From Pseudaminobacter soli (ex Li et al. 2025) (GTDB lineage: Bacteria > Pseudomonadota > Alphaproteobacteria > Rhizobiales > Rhizobiaceae), in NCBI RefSeq assembly GCF_029892515.1, contig NZ_JARXVF010000001.1:2170001-2234000 (forward strand): 64,000 nucleotides of DNA. Reading direction: 5' to 3'. Shown in pieces: positions 51,206-60,757 of the stretch (position 1 is the first letter of the stretch; the number at the start of each line of letters is the position of its first letter). Position numbers and translations under genes: made by a program. Below the pieces are notes generated by a model that saw only the letters and a program-made list of their open reading frames with translations, made no database searches and had not been told where the DNA came from.

Positions 51206-51289
51206 ATGTGGGATTTCATTGTCGTTGCGATCGGCGTCGTCTCCTTCGGGCTGTTCTACGCCTACACGCTGGGCTGCGACCGGCTTTAG
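51206..51289 (+). CDS. Tiny membrane peptide ahead of kdpF (27 aa)
   Basis: The frame encodes MWDFIVVAIGVVSFGLFYAY followed by TLGCDRL and a stop. It has one transmembrane helix and a short C-terminal Cys-Asp-Arg-Leu end, with AAAGGA before the ATG. From memory, similar peptides of 25-30 residues with a C-terminal (C)(D/E)RL end sit before kdpF or kdpA in many bacteria and are rarely annotated. It may be a Kdp accessory peptide. A palindromic repeat separates it from kdpF. Confidence 0.7.
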   Translation: MWDFIVVAIGVVSFGLFYAYTLGCDRL

Positions 51290-51337
51290 AGGGCGTGCCG
51301 TGGATTGCAATCGCCCCCTAAGCCTTTGTTTTTTCGC

Positions 51338-51380
51338 GCATGATCCTAACCGAAAAGTCTGCAACTTTTCGGGATCACGC
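51338..51380 (-). repeat. Dispersed rhizobial palindromic element, copy 2
   Basis: Reverse-complemented this reads GCGTGATCCCGAAAAGTTGC followed by AGACTTTTCGGTTAGGATCATGC, nearly identical to copy 1 at 15186-15228. It lies inside the kdp transcription unit between the tiny peptide and kdpF, and should form a hairpin in the mRNA. Confidence 0.75.
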
Positions 51381-51397
51381 TCCAGGAGAAGAGAGCC

Positions 51398-51487
51398 ATG
51401 TTGATCGATTATCTGCTCGGCGGCGGGGTCAGCCTCCTGCTTACCGCCTATCTCATCCTCGCGCTTCTGCGCCCCGAGCGCTTTTGA
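51398..51487 (+). CDS. kdpF: K+-transporting ATPase subunit KdpF
   Basis: 29-residue single-pass peptide (MLIDYLLGGGVSLLLTAYLI then LALLRPERF), ending in the (R/F)PE(R/K)F motif of KdpF, which stabilises the KdpABC complex in the membrane. AGGAG precedes the ATG by about ten bases. kdpA begins 30 bases later. Confidence 0.92.
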   Translation: MLIDYLLGGGVSLLLTAYLILALLRPERF

Positions 51488-51517
51488 CCGCAACCTCATA
51501 TTGAAAGCTGCAAGACC

Positions 51518-53221
51518 ATGACCCTCGCCGGCTGGCTTCAGATCCTTATCTTCTGCGGGATCATCATTCTTCTCGTTAAGCCGCTCGGCGGCTACATGAC
51601 GCGCGTCTACCAGGGCGAGCGCACCTTCCTCTCCTTCCTGTTCGGACCCTTCGAGCGCCTGCTCTACCGGCTGGCCGGAACGAGCGAAAAGGAAGAGCAG
51701 CACTGGGTCGGCTATGCCGCGGCCCTGCTGGCGTTTAACCTCGTGGGAATGCTCGTGCTTTACGCATTGCAGCGTTTTCAGGCGAGCCTGCCCTTCAACC
51801 CTGCCGGAATGAGCGCGGTCGATCCCGCACTTGCCTTCAACACCGCCTCGAGCTTCGTCACCAACACCAACTGGCAGAACTATGGCGGCGAAAGCACCAT
51901 GTCCTATCTGGTGCAGATGGCCGGGCTGACGGTGCAGAACTTCGTTTCCGCAGCGACCGGCATGGCGCTGGCCATTGCACTGGTGCGCGGCTTTGCGCGC
52001 CATTCGGCGAGGTCGGTCGGCAACTTCTGGGTCGATCTCACCCGGTCGACGCTCTACGTGCTCCTGCCGCTTTGCGTGGTGCTGACGCTGTTCTACGTCT
52101 TCCGCGGCGTGCCCCAGACGCTCGGCGCCTATGTCGAGGCCACCACGCTCGAAGGCGCACGCCAGACGATCGCGGTCGGCCCAGTAGCCTCGCAGCTCGC
52201 GATCAAGATTCTGGGTACCAATGGCGGCGGCTTCTTCAACGCCAATTCCGCCCATCCCTTCGAGAACCCTGATGCGCTCACCAATCTGGTGCAGATGGTT
52301 TCGATCTTCGCCATCGGTGTAGCACTTACCAATGTCTTCGGCCGCATGGTGGGTAACCAGCGCCAGGGCTGGGCGATCTTGGCAGCCATGGGCGTTCTGT
52401 TCATCGCCGGTGTCATCGTCGCCTATTGGGCGGAAGCTTCAGGCAATCCGCTGCTCCACCAGCTCGGCCTCGCCGGTGGCAACATGGAGGGCAAGGAGGT
52501 TCGCTTCGGCATCCCGTTGTCCGCGCTGTTTGCCGTGGTCACGACGGCTGCCTCCTGCGGTGCGGTGAACGCCATGCATGACAGCTTCACCGCGCTTGGC
52601 GGCATGATCCCGATGATCAACATGCAGCTTGGCGAAATCATCGTCGGCGGCGTCGGCGCGGGTCTCTACGGCATCTTCGTCTTCGTAATCGTGGCGATCT
52701 TCGTCGCCGGCCTGATGGTCGGGCGCACGCCCGAATATCTCGGCAAGAAGATCGAGGCCAAGGAAGTGAAGATGGCGATGCTGGCGATGCTGTGCCTGCC
52801 GCTTGCCATGCTGGGCTTCACCGCCATCAGCGTGGTGCTGCCTTCGGCCGTGTCGTCGATAGCCAATCCGGGGCCGCACGGCTTCTCGGAGATCCTCTAC
52901 GCCTTCACCTCGGCCACCGCCAATAACGGTTCGGCGTTTGGCGGGCTGAGCGGCAACACGCCCTGGTTCAACCTCACCATCGGGATCGCGATGCTCATGG
53001 GGCGCTTCCTGGTCATTGTGCCGGCGCTGGCCATTGCCGGCTCTCTGGCGGCCAAGAAGACGGTTCCGGCCTCGGCCGGCACGTTCCCCACCGATGGCGG
53101 CCTGTTCGTCGGCCTGCTGGTCGGCGTCATCCTAATCGTCGGCGGCCTTACCTTCCTGCCGGCACTGGCGCTCGGCCCCATCGTCGAGCACTTCGCCCTC
53201 GTTGCCGGCCAGACCTTTTAA
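51518..53221 (+). CDS. kdpA: K+-transporting ATPase subunit KdpA
   Basis: 567-residue potassium channel-like subunit that carries K+ across the inner membrane. About ten transmembrane segments are visible. The selectivity-filter regions with TNG/TSG-type turns are [54 protein letters not shown] and [18 protein letters not shown]. Full length, first large gene of the operon. Confidence 0.98.
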   Translation: MTLAGWLQILIFCGIIILLVKPLGGYMTRVYQGERTFLSFLFGPFERLLYRLAGTSEKEEQHWVGYAAALLAFNLVGMLVLYALQRFQASLPFNPAGMSAVDPALAFNTASSFVTNTNWQNYGGESTMSYLVQMAGLTVQNFVSAATGMALAIALVRGFARHSARSVGNFWVDLTRSTLYVLLPLCVVLTLFYVFRGVPQTLGAYVEATTLEGARQTIAVGPVASQLAIKILGTNGGGFFNANSAHPFENPDALTNLVQMVSIFAIGVALTNVFGRMVGNQRQGWAILAAMGVLFIAGVIVAYWAEASGNPLLHQLGLAGGNMEGKEVRFGIPLSALFAVVTTAASCGAVNAMHDSFTALGGMIPMINMQLGEIIVGGVGAGLYGIFVFVIVAIFVAGLMVGRTPEYLGKKIEAKEVKMAMLAMLCLPLAMLGFTAISVVLPSAVSSIANPGPHGFSEILYAFTSATANNGSAFGGLSGNTPWFNLTIGIAMLMGRFLVIVPALAIAGSLAAKKTVPASAGTFPTDGGLFVGLLVGVILIVGGLTFLPALALGPIVEHFALVAGQTF

Positions 53222-53236
53222 GTTGGGATTACGAAA

Positions 53237-55330
53237 ATGAGCCATATGAAACCGGCCAGTATCCTTGACGCCAAGATCATTGTTCCGGCCATCTGCGGGG
53301 CCTTCGTTAAGCTCGATCCGCGCGCGCTTGCCAGAAACCCGGTGATGTTCGTCGTCGCCGCCGTTTCGCTGCTGACGACCATCCTGTTCCTCAAGGACAT
53401 CTTCACCGGCGGGCAGCACCTGCTCTTTTCCTTCCAGATCATCATCTGGCTGTGGTTCACGGTGCTGTTCGCCAATTTCGCGGAAGCCGTGGCCGAGGGA
53501 CGGGGCAAGGCGCAGGCGGATTCGCTGCGCCGCACCCGCACCGAAACCCAAGCCAAGCTGCTGACGGGTGAAGACCGCAGCAACTACACGATCGTGCCCG
53601 GCGCCGGCCTCAAGGTGGGCGACGTGGTGCTGGTCGAGGCGGGAGATATCATTCCCTCCGACGGCGAAGTGATCGAGGGTGTGGCCTCAGTTAACGAGGC
53701 CGCCATTACCGGTGAATCGGCGCCGGTGATCCGCGAATCGGGCGGCGACCGCTCGGCCGTCACCGGCGGCACGCAAGTCCTGTCCGACTGGATCCGCGTA
53801 CGGATCACGGCCGCGGCTGGCTCGACCTTCCTCGACCGCATGATCTCGCTGGTGGAAGGCGCCGAGCGCCAGAAGACGCCGAACGAGATCGCGCTCAACA
53901 TCCTGCTTGCCGGCATGACGCTGATCTTCGTTCTGGCGACCGTCACCATTCCGAGCTTTGCCACTTACGCCGGCGGCGCGATCCCCGTCGTGGTGCTGGT
54001 GGCGCTGTTCGTGACGCTGATCCCCACCACCATCGGCGCGCTTCTGTCGGCCATCGGCATTGCCGGCATGGACCGGCTGGTGCGCTTCAACGTGCTCGCC
54101 ATGTCGGGCCGCGCGGTCGAGGCCGCCGGCGACGTCGACACGCTCTTGCTCGACAAGACCGGCACGATCACGCTCGGCAACCGCCAGGCCAGCGAATTCC
54201 TGCCGCTCAGCGGCGTCAGCGAGCAGGAGCTGGCCGATGCCGCGCAGCTGGCCTCGCTTGCCGACGAGACGCCGGAAGGCCGCTCGATCGTCGTGCTCGC
54301 CAAGGAAAAATACGGCATCCGCGGCCGCGACATGCGCACGCTGCATGCCCATTTCGTGCCCTTCACCGCGCAGACCCGCATGAGCGGCGTCGATGTCGAC
54401 GGCAGCTCCATCCGCAAGGGCGCGGTGGACGCCATCCTCGCCCAGCTCGCCAGGAGCCCTGCCATGGCGATGGCGAGCGATTCGCCCACGCCTCCCGCGC
54501 GCGTTTCCAGTGCGCGCGCCGAGGAAATCCGCGCGATTGCCGAACAAGTCGCCAAGTCCGGCGGCACGCCGCTCGCCGTCATGCGCGACGGCAAGCTGCT
54601 CGGCGTCATCCACCTCAAGGACATCGTCAAGGGCGGCATTCGCGAACGCTTCGCCGAACTGAGGCGCATGGGCATCCGCACCGTCATGATCACCGGCGAC
54701 AATCCGGTGACGGCGGCGGCGATTGCGGCGGAAGCCGGCGTGGACGATTTCCTCGCCCAGGCAACGCCCGAGAACAAGCTGCAGTTGATCCGCGACGAGC
54801 AGGCGAAGGGCAAGCTGGTGGCCATGTGCGGCGACGGCACCAACGATGCCCCGGCACTTGCGCAGGCCGATGTGGGCGTGGCTATGAACACCGGCACGGT
54901 GGCGGCGCGCGAGGCCGGCAACATGGTCGACCTCGATTCCGACCCGACCAAGCTCATCGAGATCGTCGAGATCGGCAAGCAGCTCTTGATGACGCGCGGC
55001 GCACTGACCACATTCTCCATCGCCAACGACATCGCCAAATATTTCGCGATCATCCCGGCGATGTTCGTAGCCTTCTATCCGCAACTGCAGGTGCTGAACG
55101 TGATGAAGCTGGCCACTCCGCAGTCGGCGATCCTTTCTGCGATCATCTTCAACGCGCTGATCATCATCGCGCTGATCCCGTTGGCGCTGCGCGGCGTCAA
55201 ATACCGGGCGGTGGGTGCGGCTTCGCTCCTGCGCCGCAACCTCTTCATCTATGGCCTTGGCGGCATCGCCGTGCCCTTCGTGGGCATCAAGGCTATCGAC
55301 CTCGCCGTCTCGGCGCTCGGCCTCGCATAA
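53237..55330 (+). CDS. kdpB: K+-transporting ATPase subunit KdpB (P-type ATPase)
   Basis: 697-residue P-type ATPase subunit that energises KdpA. The phosphorylated aspartate is D306 in DKTGT. The actuator motif TGES is in [13 protein letters not shown], and the hinge motif [20 protein letters not shown] is complete. A serine-equivalent phosphorylation region (VDAAITGES-type) cannot be evaluated for regulation. ATG 53246 is an alternative start three codons on. Confidence 0.98.
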   Translation: MSHMKPASILDAKIIVPAICGAFVKLDPRALARNPVMFVVAAVSLLTTILFLKDIFTGGQHLLFSFQIIIWLWFTVLFANFAEAVAEGRGKAQADSLRRTRTETQAKLLTGEDRSNYTIVPGAGLKVGDVVLVEAGDIIPSDGEVIEGVASVNEAAITGESAPVIRESGGDRSAVTGGTQVLSDWIRVRITAAAGSTFLDRMISLVEGAERQKTPNEIALNILLAGMTLIFVLATVTIPSFATYAGGAIPVVVLVALFVTLIPTTIGALLSAIGIAGMDRLVRFNVLAMSGRAVEAAGDVDTLLLDKTGTITLGNRQASEFLPLSGVSEQELADAAQLASLADETPEGRSIVVLAKEKYGIRGRDMRTLHAHFVPFTAQTRMSGVDVDGSSIRKGAVDAILAQLARSPAMAMASDSPTPPARVSSARAEEIRAIAEQVAKSGGTPLAVMRDGKLLGVIHLKDIVKGGIRERFAELRRMGIRTVMITGDNPVTAAAIAAEAGVDDFLAQATPENKLQLIRDEQAKGKLVAMCGDGTNDAPALAQADVGVAMNTGTVAAREAGNMVDLDSDPTKLIEIVEIGKQLLMTRGALTTFSIANDIAKYFAIIPAMFVAFYPQLQVLNVMKLATPQSAILSAIIFNALIIIALIPLALRGVKYRAVGAASLLRRNLFIYGLGGIAVPFVGIKAIDLAVSALGLA

Positions 55331-55341
55331 GGAAGGCAATC

Positions 55342-55947
55342 ATGCTGAAGCAACTTCGTCCCGCGCTGGTGATGATCGTGGTGTTCACCGTCCTCACCGG
55401 ACTTGCCTACCCGCTGGCCATGACCGGTATTGCCGGCATTCTGTTTCCCAAACAGGCGGCGGGCAGCCTGGTTACCGAGAACGGTAAGGTGGTCGGCTCG
55501 CAGCTGATCGGCCAGAACTTTGCCAGCGACCACTACTTCCATGGCCGCCCGTCGGCGACGACGGGCGCCGATCCGGCTGATCCGTCGAAGTCGGTCCCTC
55601 AGCCTTACAATGCCGCCAACTCCGGCGGCTCCAATCTCGGTCCGTCGAACTCGGCGCTGATCGAGCGCGTGAAGGGCGACATGGAAAGGCTGAAAGCGGA
55701 AAATCCGGGCCAGCCGGTGCCGATCGACCTGGTGACCACCAGCGGCAGCGGGCTTGACCCGGACATCTCGCCGAACGCCGCCTATTTCCAGGTGCCGCGC
55801 GTGGCCAAGGCGCGCGGAATGTTGGAAAACGACCTGCACGACCTCGTCGCCAAGAACGTGCAGCAGCCGGCCTTCGGCGTCATCGGCGAGCCGCGTGTCA
55901 ATGTGCTGGCGCTGAACCGGGCGCTCGACGCGCTGGGCAAGAACTAA
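55342..55947 (+). CDS. kdpC: K+-transporting ATPase subunit KdpC
   Basis: 201 residues from ATG 55342, preceded by GGAAGG. One N-terminal transmembrane helix ([29 protein letters not shown]), then the periplasmic domain with [65 protein letters not shown] and the C-terminal ALNRALDAL. Longer in-frame extensions overlap kdpB and are not real. Acts as catalytic chaperone for KdpB. Confidence 0.97.
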   Translation: MLKQLRPALVMIVVFTVLTGLAYPLAMTGIAGILFPKQAAGSLVTENGKVVGSQLIGQNFASDHYFHGRPSATTGADPADPSKSVPQPYNAANSGGSNLGPSNSALIERVKGDMERLKAENPGQPVPIDLVTTSGSGLDPDISPNAAYFQVPRVAKARGMLENDLHDLVAKNVQQPAFGVIGEPRVNVLALNRALDALGKN

Positions 55948-55953
55948 GCTCAC

Positions 55954-55985
55954 GGCGCGCCGATTGATTTCGGCGCGCCTTTGCA
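55954..55985 (+). terminator. Hairpin between kdpC and kdpD
   Basis: GGCGCGCCG and CGGCGCGCC pair perfectly across a nine-base loop (ATTGATTT-like), followed by TTTGCA. It could reduce read-through so that the sensor and regulator are made at lower levels than the pump. Confidence 0.6.
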
Positions 55986-56030
55986 CGAGGAATCAGACGG
56001 GCAGGTCTTGCCCGGAACCGAGTGGTGTTC

Positions 56031-58727
56031 ATGGTTGACGACACCGACAGGCGTCCTTCGCCGGATGCGCTTCTGGAAGCCGCGGAGCGGGAGCTGCGCG
56101 GCAAATTGCGTATTTTCCTGGGCGCGGCTCCGGGCGTCGGCAAGACGTTCGAGATGCTGTTGTCGGCGCGCGCCCGCAAGGCCGAGGGCGTCGACGTGAT
56201 TATCGGTGTGGTCGAGACCCACGGCCGCGCCGAGACCGAGGCGCTGCTGCAGGGTTTCGAGATCGTGCCGCGTGTGGAGGTGCCCTATCACGGCCGGACG
56301 CTGACGGAGATGGATCTCGACGCCATCCTGGCGCGGCGTCCGGAACTGGTGCTGGTCGACGAGCTTGCCCATACCAATGCGCCGGGCAGCCGCCACCCGA
56401 AGCGCTATATCGACATCGAGGAACTGCTGGCGGCGGGTATCGACGTCTACACCACCGTCAACATCCAGCATCTCGAAAGCCTGAACGACATCGTCGCGCA
56501 GATAACGCGCATACGCGTGCGCGAGACCGTGCCCGATTCCTTCATAGACCGCGCCGACGACATCGAGGTCGTCGACCTGACGCCGGGCGACCTGATCGAA
56601 CGGCTGAAGCAGGGCAAGGTCTACATGCCGCAGACGGCGCGGGCGGCAATCGAGAACTATTTCACGCCCGGCAACCTCACTGCGCTGCGCGAGCTCTCGC
56701 TGCGCTGCACCGCGCAGCGCGTGGACGAGCAGCTCGTCAGCCATATGCGCGAGAATGCCATTCCGGGGCCGTGGGCGGCGGGCGAGCGGGTGCTGGTCTG
56801 TGTCGACGAGGCGCTGCGTTCGCCGGCCATCGTGCGCTATGGCCGACGTCTGGCCGAGCGGCTGCGCGCTCCCTGGTCGGTAGTGACGGTGGAGACGACG
56901 CGCACTGCGCGTATGTCGGAAGCCGATCGTGACCGTCTCGCCAATACGATGCGGCTCGCCGAATCGCTTGGCGCCGAGACCATGACGCTGCCCGGCCGCA
57001 CCGTTGCGGAAGAGATCATGCGCCATGCGCGCGAGAAGAACGTCACCCACATCGTGGTCGGCCGTTCCGACAAGTCGCGCTGGCGCGAATGGCTGGAAGG
57101 GTCGGTGGCGAATGATCTGATCCGCATGGCCGGCGATGTCAGCATCAACGTGGTGTCGGGGCGCGAGCCGGCGCCCAAGCCGCCGCGCGGTGCGGTCGAG
57201 GACGCCGCGGCCAGCGGGCTTTCGCTGCGGCCCTATCTCGCCAGTCTTGCGATCATCGCCGGCGCGTTGGCGCTGAGCGAGGGCCTGCAGCAGACGCTGG
57301 ATGTGTCCAATATCGGCGTGGTGTTCCTGATGGGCGTGCTGATCAGCGCGCTGAGGTTTGGCCTTGGGCCGGGCATCTTCACCAGCGTGGTCAGCGCGCT
57401 GGCGTTCAACTTCTTCTTCCTGCCGCCGCTCTACACCTTCACCATCGGCGACCCCGAAAGCATCATCACCTTCATTTTCTTCCTGATCGTCTCGGTCGTC
57501 GCAAGCGATCTCACCTCGCGCGTGCGGGCGCAGGCCATGGCCGCCCGGCAGCGGGCGCGGATGACAGAAAACCTCTATCTGTTCTCGAAAAAGCTGGCCG
57601 GCACAGCCACGCTGGACGACGTGCTCTGGGCGACGGCATTCCAGATCGCCTTCATGCTCAAGGTGCGCGTGGTGCTGCTGCTGCCCGAACACGGGCGCAT
57701 CACGGTGAAGGCCGGCTATCCACCGGAGGACACGCTCGACGAGGCGGACCTTGCGGCCGCCAAATGGACCTGGGAGAACGACCGTCCGGCCGGGCGCGGG
57801 GCGGATACGCTGCCGGGCGCCAAGCGCCTGTTTCTGCCGCTGCGCACGGCGCGCGGCGCCATCGGCGTCGTCGGCATCGACGACGATCGTCAGGGGCCGA
57901 TCCTGACGCCAGAAAGCCGGCGGCTGATGGATGCGCTGACCGATCAGGCCGCGCTCGCCATCGAACGGGTGCATCTGGTCGAGGATCTCGACAATGCGCG
58001 CCTGGCGGTCGAAGCCGACCGGCTGCGGCAGGCTTTGCTGACCTCGATCTCGCACGATCTGAAGACGCCGCTCGCCGCCATCATGGGTGCCGCCGGAACG
58101 CTGAAGGAGTTTTCGACTGCGCTCGACAAGCCGACCAAGGAGGACCTGCTCGGCACCGTGCTGGACGAGGCCGAGCGCCTCAATCGCTTCATCGCCAACC
58201 TGCTCGACATGACCCGGCTGGAATCGGGGGCGATCGCGCCCAATTGCGGCTTGCACGATCTCAATGAGATCATCGGCAGCGCGCTGTCGCGGGCCAAGAA
58301 GATCCTTGCCGGGCACGAGATCGAGGTCGACCTGCCGGCGAACCTTCCGATGCTGCGCATCGACCCGGTGCTGTTCGAGCAGGTGCTGTTCAACCTGTTC
58401 GACAATGCCGCGAAATATTCGCCGGCCGGTTCGCGCATTCGCGTGCAGGCCTTTGCCGGTGAACGGAGCGTGACATTGCAGGTACTGGATGAGGGGCCGG
58501 GCATTCCACCGGACGAGCTCGAGGACATCTTCGGCAAGTTCACCCGCGCCCGAAAGGGCGACAGCGTGCCGGCCGGCACCGGGCTCGGCCTTGCCATCTG
58601 CCGCGGCTTCGTGGAAGCCATGGGCGGAACCATCGCCGCCGGCAACCGCACCGACCGCAAGGGTGCTATCTTCACCATTCGCATGAAACTGCCGTCGGCG
58701 CAGACGGCAAGCAGGGACATCCCATGA
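56031..58727 (+). CDS. kdpD: Osmosensitive K+ channel histidine kinase KdpD
   Basis: 898-residue sensor kinase from ATG 56031; a GTG at 56022 would add three residues. The N-terminal KdpD domain has Walker A GAAPGVGKT (31-39) and DELAHTNAPGSRHPKRY, followed by a USP-like domain (VLVCVDEALRSPAIVRYGRRLAERL and HIVVGRSDKSRW). Four transmembrane segments lie at about 400-495, then a GAF domain, the HisKA box SISHDLKTPLAA with the phospho-acceptor His near 675, and the ATPase domain with LFNLFDNAAKYSP and GTGLGLAICRGFVEAMGG. It senses K+ limitation and osmotic shift. Overlaps kdpE by four bases. Confidence 0.97.
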   Translation: MVDDTDRRPSPDALLEAAERELRGKLRIFLGAAPGVGKTFEMLLSARARKAEGVDVIIGVVETHGRAETEALLQGFEIVPRVEVPYHGRTLTEMDLDAILARRPELVLVDELAHTNAPGSRHPKRYIDIEELLAAGIDVYTTVNIQHLESLNDIVAQITRIRVRETVPDSFIDRADDIEVVDLTPGDLIERLKQGKVYMPQTARAAIENYFTPGNLTALRELSLRCTAQRVDEQLVSHMRENAIPGPWAAGERVLVCVDEALRSPAIVRYGRRLAERLRAPWSVVTVETTRTARMSEADRDRLANTMRLAESLGAETMTLPGRTVAEEIMRHAREKNVTHIVVGRSDKSRWREWLEGSVANDLIRMAGDVSINVVSGREPAPKPPRGAVEDAAASGLSLRPYLASLAIIAGALALSEGLQQTLDVSNIGVVFLMGVLISALRFGLGPGIFTSVVSALAFNFFFLPPLYTFTIGDPESIITFIFFLIVSVVASDLTSRVRAQAMAARQRARMTENLYLFSKKLAGTATLDDVLWATAFQIAFMLKVRVVLLLPEHGRITVKAGYPPEDTLDEADLAAAKWTWENDRPAGRGADTLPGAKRLFLPLRTARGAIGVVGIDDDRQGPILTPESRRLMDALTDQAALAIERVHLVEDLDNARLAVEADRLRQALLTSISHDLKTPLAAIMGAAGTLKEFSTALDKPTKEDLLGTVLDEAERLNRFIANLLDMTRLESGAIAPNCGLHDLNEIIGSALSRAKKILAGHEIEVDLPANLPMLRIDPVLFEQVLFNLFDNAAKYSPAGSRIRVQAFAGERSVTLQVLDEGPGIPPDELEDIFGKFTRARKGDSVPAGTGLGLAICRGFVEAMGGTIAAGNRTDRKGAIFTIRMKLPSAQTASRDIP

Positions 58728-59416
58728 ACGCGCCCGCGATTAAAATCCTTGTCGTCGACGACGAGCAGCCGATCCGCAAGCTGTTGCGGGCGGGGCTGGC
58801 GACGCAGGGCTATGTCATCATCGATGCGCCGAACGGCAGGACGGCGCTGGAGGAGATGGCCAACAGCGCGCCCGATCTGGTGGTGCTGGATCTCGGTCTG
58901 CCTGACATTCCCGGCCAGGAACTCCTGAAGCGCTGGCGGGCAGAGGGCAGCTCGGTGCCGATCGTCATCCTGTCGAGCCGTACCGACGAGGCCGGCATCG
59001 TGGAGGCGCTGGACCTCGGCGCTGATGATTACGTGACAAAGCCCTTCGGCGTGAACGAACTGATCGCGCGCATCCGCGTGGCGCTGCGCCATCGGCTGCA
59101 GCAGCAGGGCGAGAAACCGGTGTTCCAGACCGGCGCGCTTTCGGTCGACCTTGTGCGCCGCATCGTCAGGGTCGATGGCGCGGAGGTGAAGCTGTCGCCG
59201 AAGGAATACGACATCTTGCGCACGCTGGTGCAGTTTGCCGGCAAGGTGCTGACCCACAATTTCCTGATGAAGCAGGTGTGGGGCGAGGTGCAGGACGTGC
59301 AGTATCTGAGGGTCTATGTGCGTCAGCTGCGCCAGAAGATCGAGCCCGATCCGGAGCAGCCGCGCTACATACGCACCGAGACCGGCGTCGGCTACAGGCT
59401 GAGCGAAGCGGATTGA
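58724..59416 (+). CDS. kdpE: KDP operon response regulator KdpE
   Basis: 230-residue OmpR-type response regulator. The acidic pocket is D12/D13 in VVDDEQ, the phospho-acceptor is D56 in VVLDLGLPD, and the lysine is in DDYVTKPFG. The C-terminal winged helix (LSPKEYDILRTLVQFAGKVLTHNFLMKQVWG, ending YIRTETGVGYRL) binds DNA. It activates kdpFABC when KdpD phosphorylates it. Confidence 0.98.
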   Translation: MNAPAIKILVVDDEQPIRKLLRAGLATQGYVIIDAPNGRTALEEMANSAPDLVVLDLGLPDIPGQELLKRWRAEGSSVPIVILSSRTDEAGIVEALDLGADDYVTKPFGVNELIARIRVALRHRLQQQGEKPVFQTGALSVDLVRRIVRVDGAEVKLSPKEYDILRTLVQFAGKVLTHNFLMKQVWGEVQDVQYLRVYVRQLRQKIEPDPEQPRYIRTETGVGYRLSEAD

Positions 59417-59459
59417 AGGCGGCCCGGCTGTCGCCGGGCGGAAGAGCTTAGGACCGGCG

Positions 59460-59705
59460 TCAGGTCACGATCATGGTGATCGAGGCGGCGATAAGCAGGG
59501 CGGCGACGAACAGCAGCGCGCCGTAGATGGGCGGCTTGCCGAACAGAACGGCAAAGGCGGAACCCCAAACGACGATCGCCGATGCCAACGCGTACAGGAA
59601 GGCCGGCTTATTGCTCCAGGCGATGCCGTACGCCATCAGGCCGCCGATGATCAGCGCCCCAAACAGCAGCATTATCGACAGCGCGAATTTCTCGACCGAA
59701 TCCAT
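59460..59705 (-). CDS. Small membrane protein, function unknown
   Basis: 81 residues from ATG 59705, with three hydrophobic segments: FALSIMLLFGALIIGGLMAYGIAW, FLYALASAIVVWGSAFAVLFG and IYGALLFVAALLIAASITMIV. I do not recognise a family. The longer frame to 59897 has basic residues without family content. It converges with kdpE, with a short GC hairpin between. Confidence 0.7.
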   Translation of the reverse strand: MDSVEKFALSIMLLFGALIIGGLMAYGIAWSNKPAFLYALASAIVVWGSAFAVLFGKPPIYGALLFVAALLIAASITMIVT

Positions 59706-59835
59706 TGCTCGTCCTCTCGTCCTTGCGGCTGAATGTGCCGGATCGCGTCTTTTTGAGCAATGCCTGTCGAGCATCAATTGGCGGAATTTGCGGCCGATGC
59801 GCTCGACTATTCGGCGTCTGCTGTGCCTTCGTGTA

Positions 59836-60507
59836 TCAGCGCCCCAGAAGGTTGCGCTCCACCGTCTGGAGATGGGCCAGCATGGCTTGCTTGGCACCGT
59901 CGGGATTGCGCTCGATCAGCGCCTCGACGATGGCCTGGTGTTCGCGACAATAGGTCTGGCGCCGCTCTTCCGAGAAGGAGCGCTTCTTCATCTCGAACCA
60001 GGGCGACTGGTTGCGCAGGATGCGCATGAGGTTATGGATTTCCTTGAGGAAGTCGTTGCGCGAGCAGGCGAAGATGCGGTGGTGGAACTCCGCGTCCCAG
60101 TGCTCGAAGGTCGGCATGTCGGCGCTGTCGCATGCCGTCTGGTGAGCTTCGCGCACGGCGATGAGCTCGCTGCTGCTGGCATTGGTGGCGGCGAAGGATG
60201 CGGCCGCCGGCTCGAGGAGCAGGCGGATTTCCATCATGTCGGCTGGGCTGGTGCCTTCCATCCGCCCCACCACGGAAGCCAGCGAATTGGGATCGGGATC
60301 GGCCAGGAAGGTGCCGCGGCCGATCTGCCGCACCACCGTACCGTCCGCCTCGAGCAGGTGCACCGCGCGCCGTATGGTGTTGCGGGCAACGCCGAAGGCT
60401 TGGGCAAGGTCGCGCTCGGGCGGGATGCGGCCACTCTCGGTCCATTCGCCGGAGGCAATCCGTTTCCTGAGTTCCGTGGCGATATCGGTGGCGACAAGCC
60501 TAGGCAT
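59836..60507 (-). CDS. GntR/FadR family transcriptional regulator
   Basis: 223 residues. The N-terminal winged helix is LVATDIATELRKRIASGEWTESGRIPPERDLAQAFGVARNTIRRAVHLLEADGTVVRQIGRGTFL, and the C-terminal all-helical FadR/FCD domain has MMEIRLLLEPAAASFAA, FEHWDAEFHHRIFACSRNDFLKEI and EHQAIVEALIERNPDGAKQAMLAHLQTVERNL (metal-ligand His in DAEFHH and EHQAI). ATG 60507 is chosen; a TTG at 60513 adds two residues. It is divergent from the catabolic operon starting at 60758 and probably controls it. Confidence 0.92.
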   Translation of the reverse strand: MPRLVATDIATELRKRIASGEWTESGRIPPERDLAQAFGVARNTIRRAVHLLEADGTVVRQIGRGTFLADPDPNSLASVVGRMEGTSPADMMEIRLLLEPAAASFAATNASSSELIAVREAHQTACDSADMPTFEHWDAEFHHRIFACSRNDFLKEIHNLMRILRNQSPWFEMKKRSFSEERRQTYCREHQAIVEALIERNPDGAKQAMLAHLQTVERNLLGR

Positions 60508-60539
60508 GAGCAAGCACCTTTATTTGATCCAATTTTGCA

Positions 60540-60552
60540 CCATTCATAATGG
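60540..60552. promoter_or_regulatory. Candidate GntR operator
   Basis: CCATT, CAT, AATGG: a perfect short palindrome in the divergent spacer (60508-60757). A related TGGTTCATAAGG sequence lies nearer the catabolic operon start. Weak evidence, given only because the position fits. Confidence 0.3.
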
Positions 60553-60757
60553 CACTTCGAGCCGAGGTCCACAGCAAAGCTGCGGAGATCCGGCAGTTTG
60601 GCAGTGAAAATTCCCCGCTTCTGCAAATGGCAGCAACCGACGGTGGCATTTTTCGTTTCGTTTGCCAATAGAATCTGCTTGCGAGCTGAACCAATCGACG
60701 CTAGCGTAGCAGAAAGAAGCCGAATTGGCTCACTAATGGTTCATAAGGGGGAAGCGA

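Noticed and set aside
55950-58316. 788-codon open frame antisense to kdpD
   Set aside because: kdpD is intact with all motifs; the antisense translation has no recognisable family.
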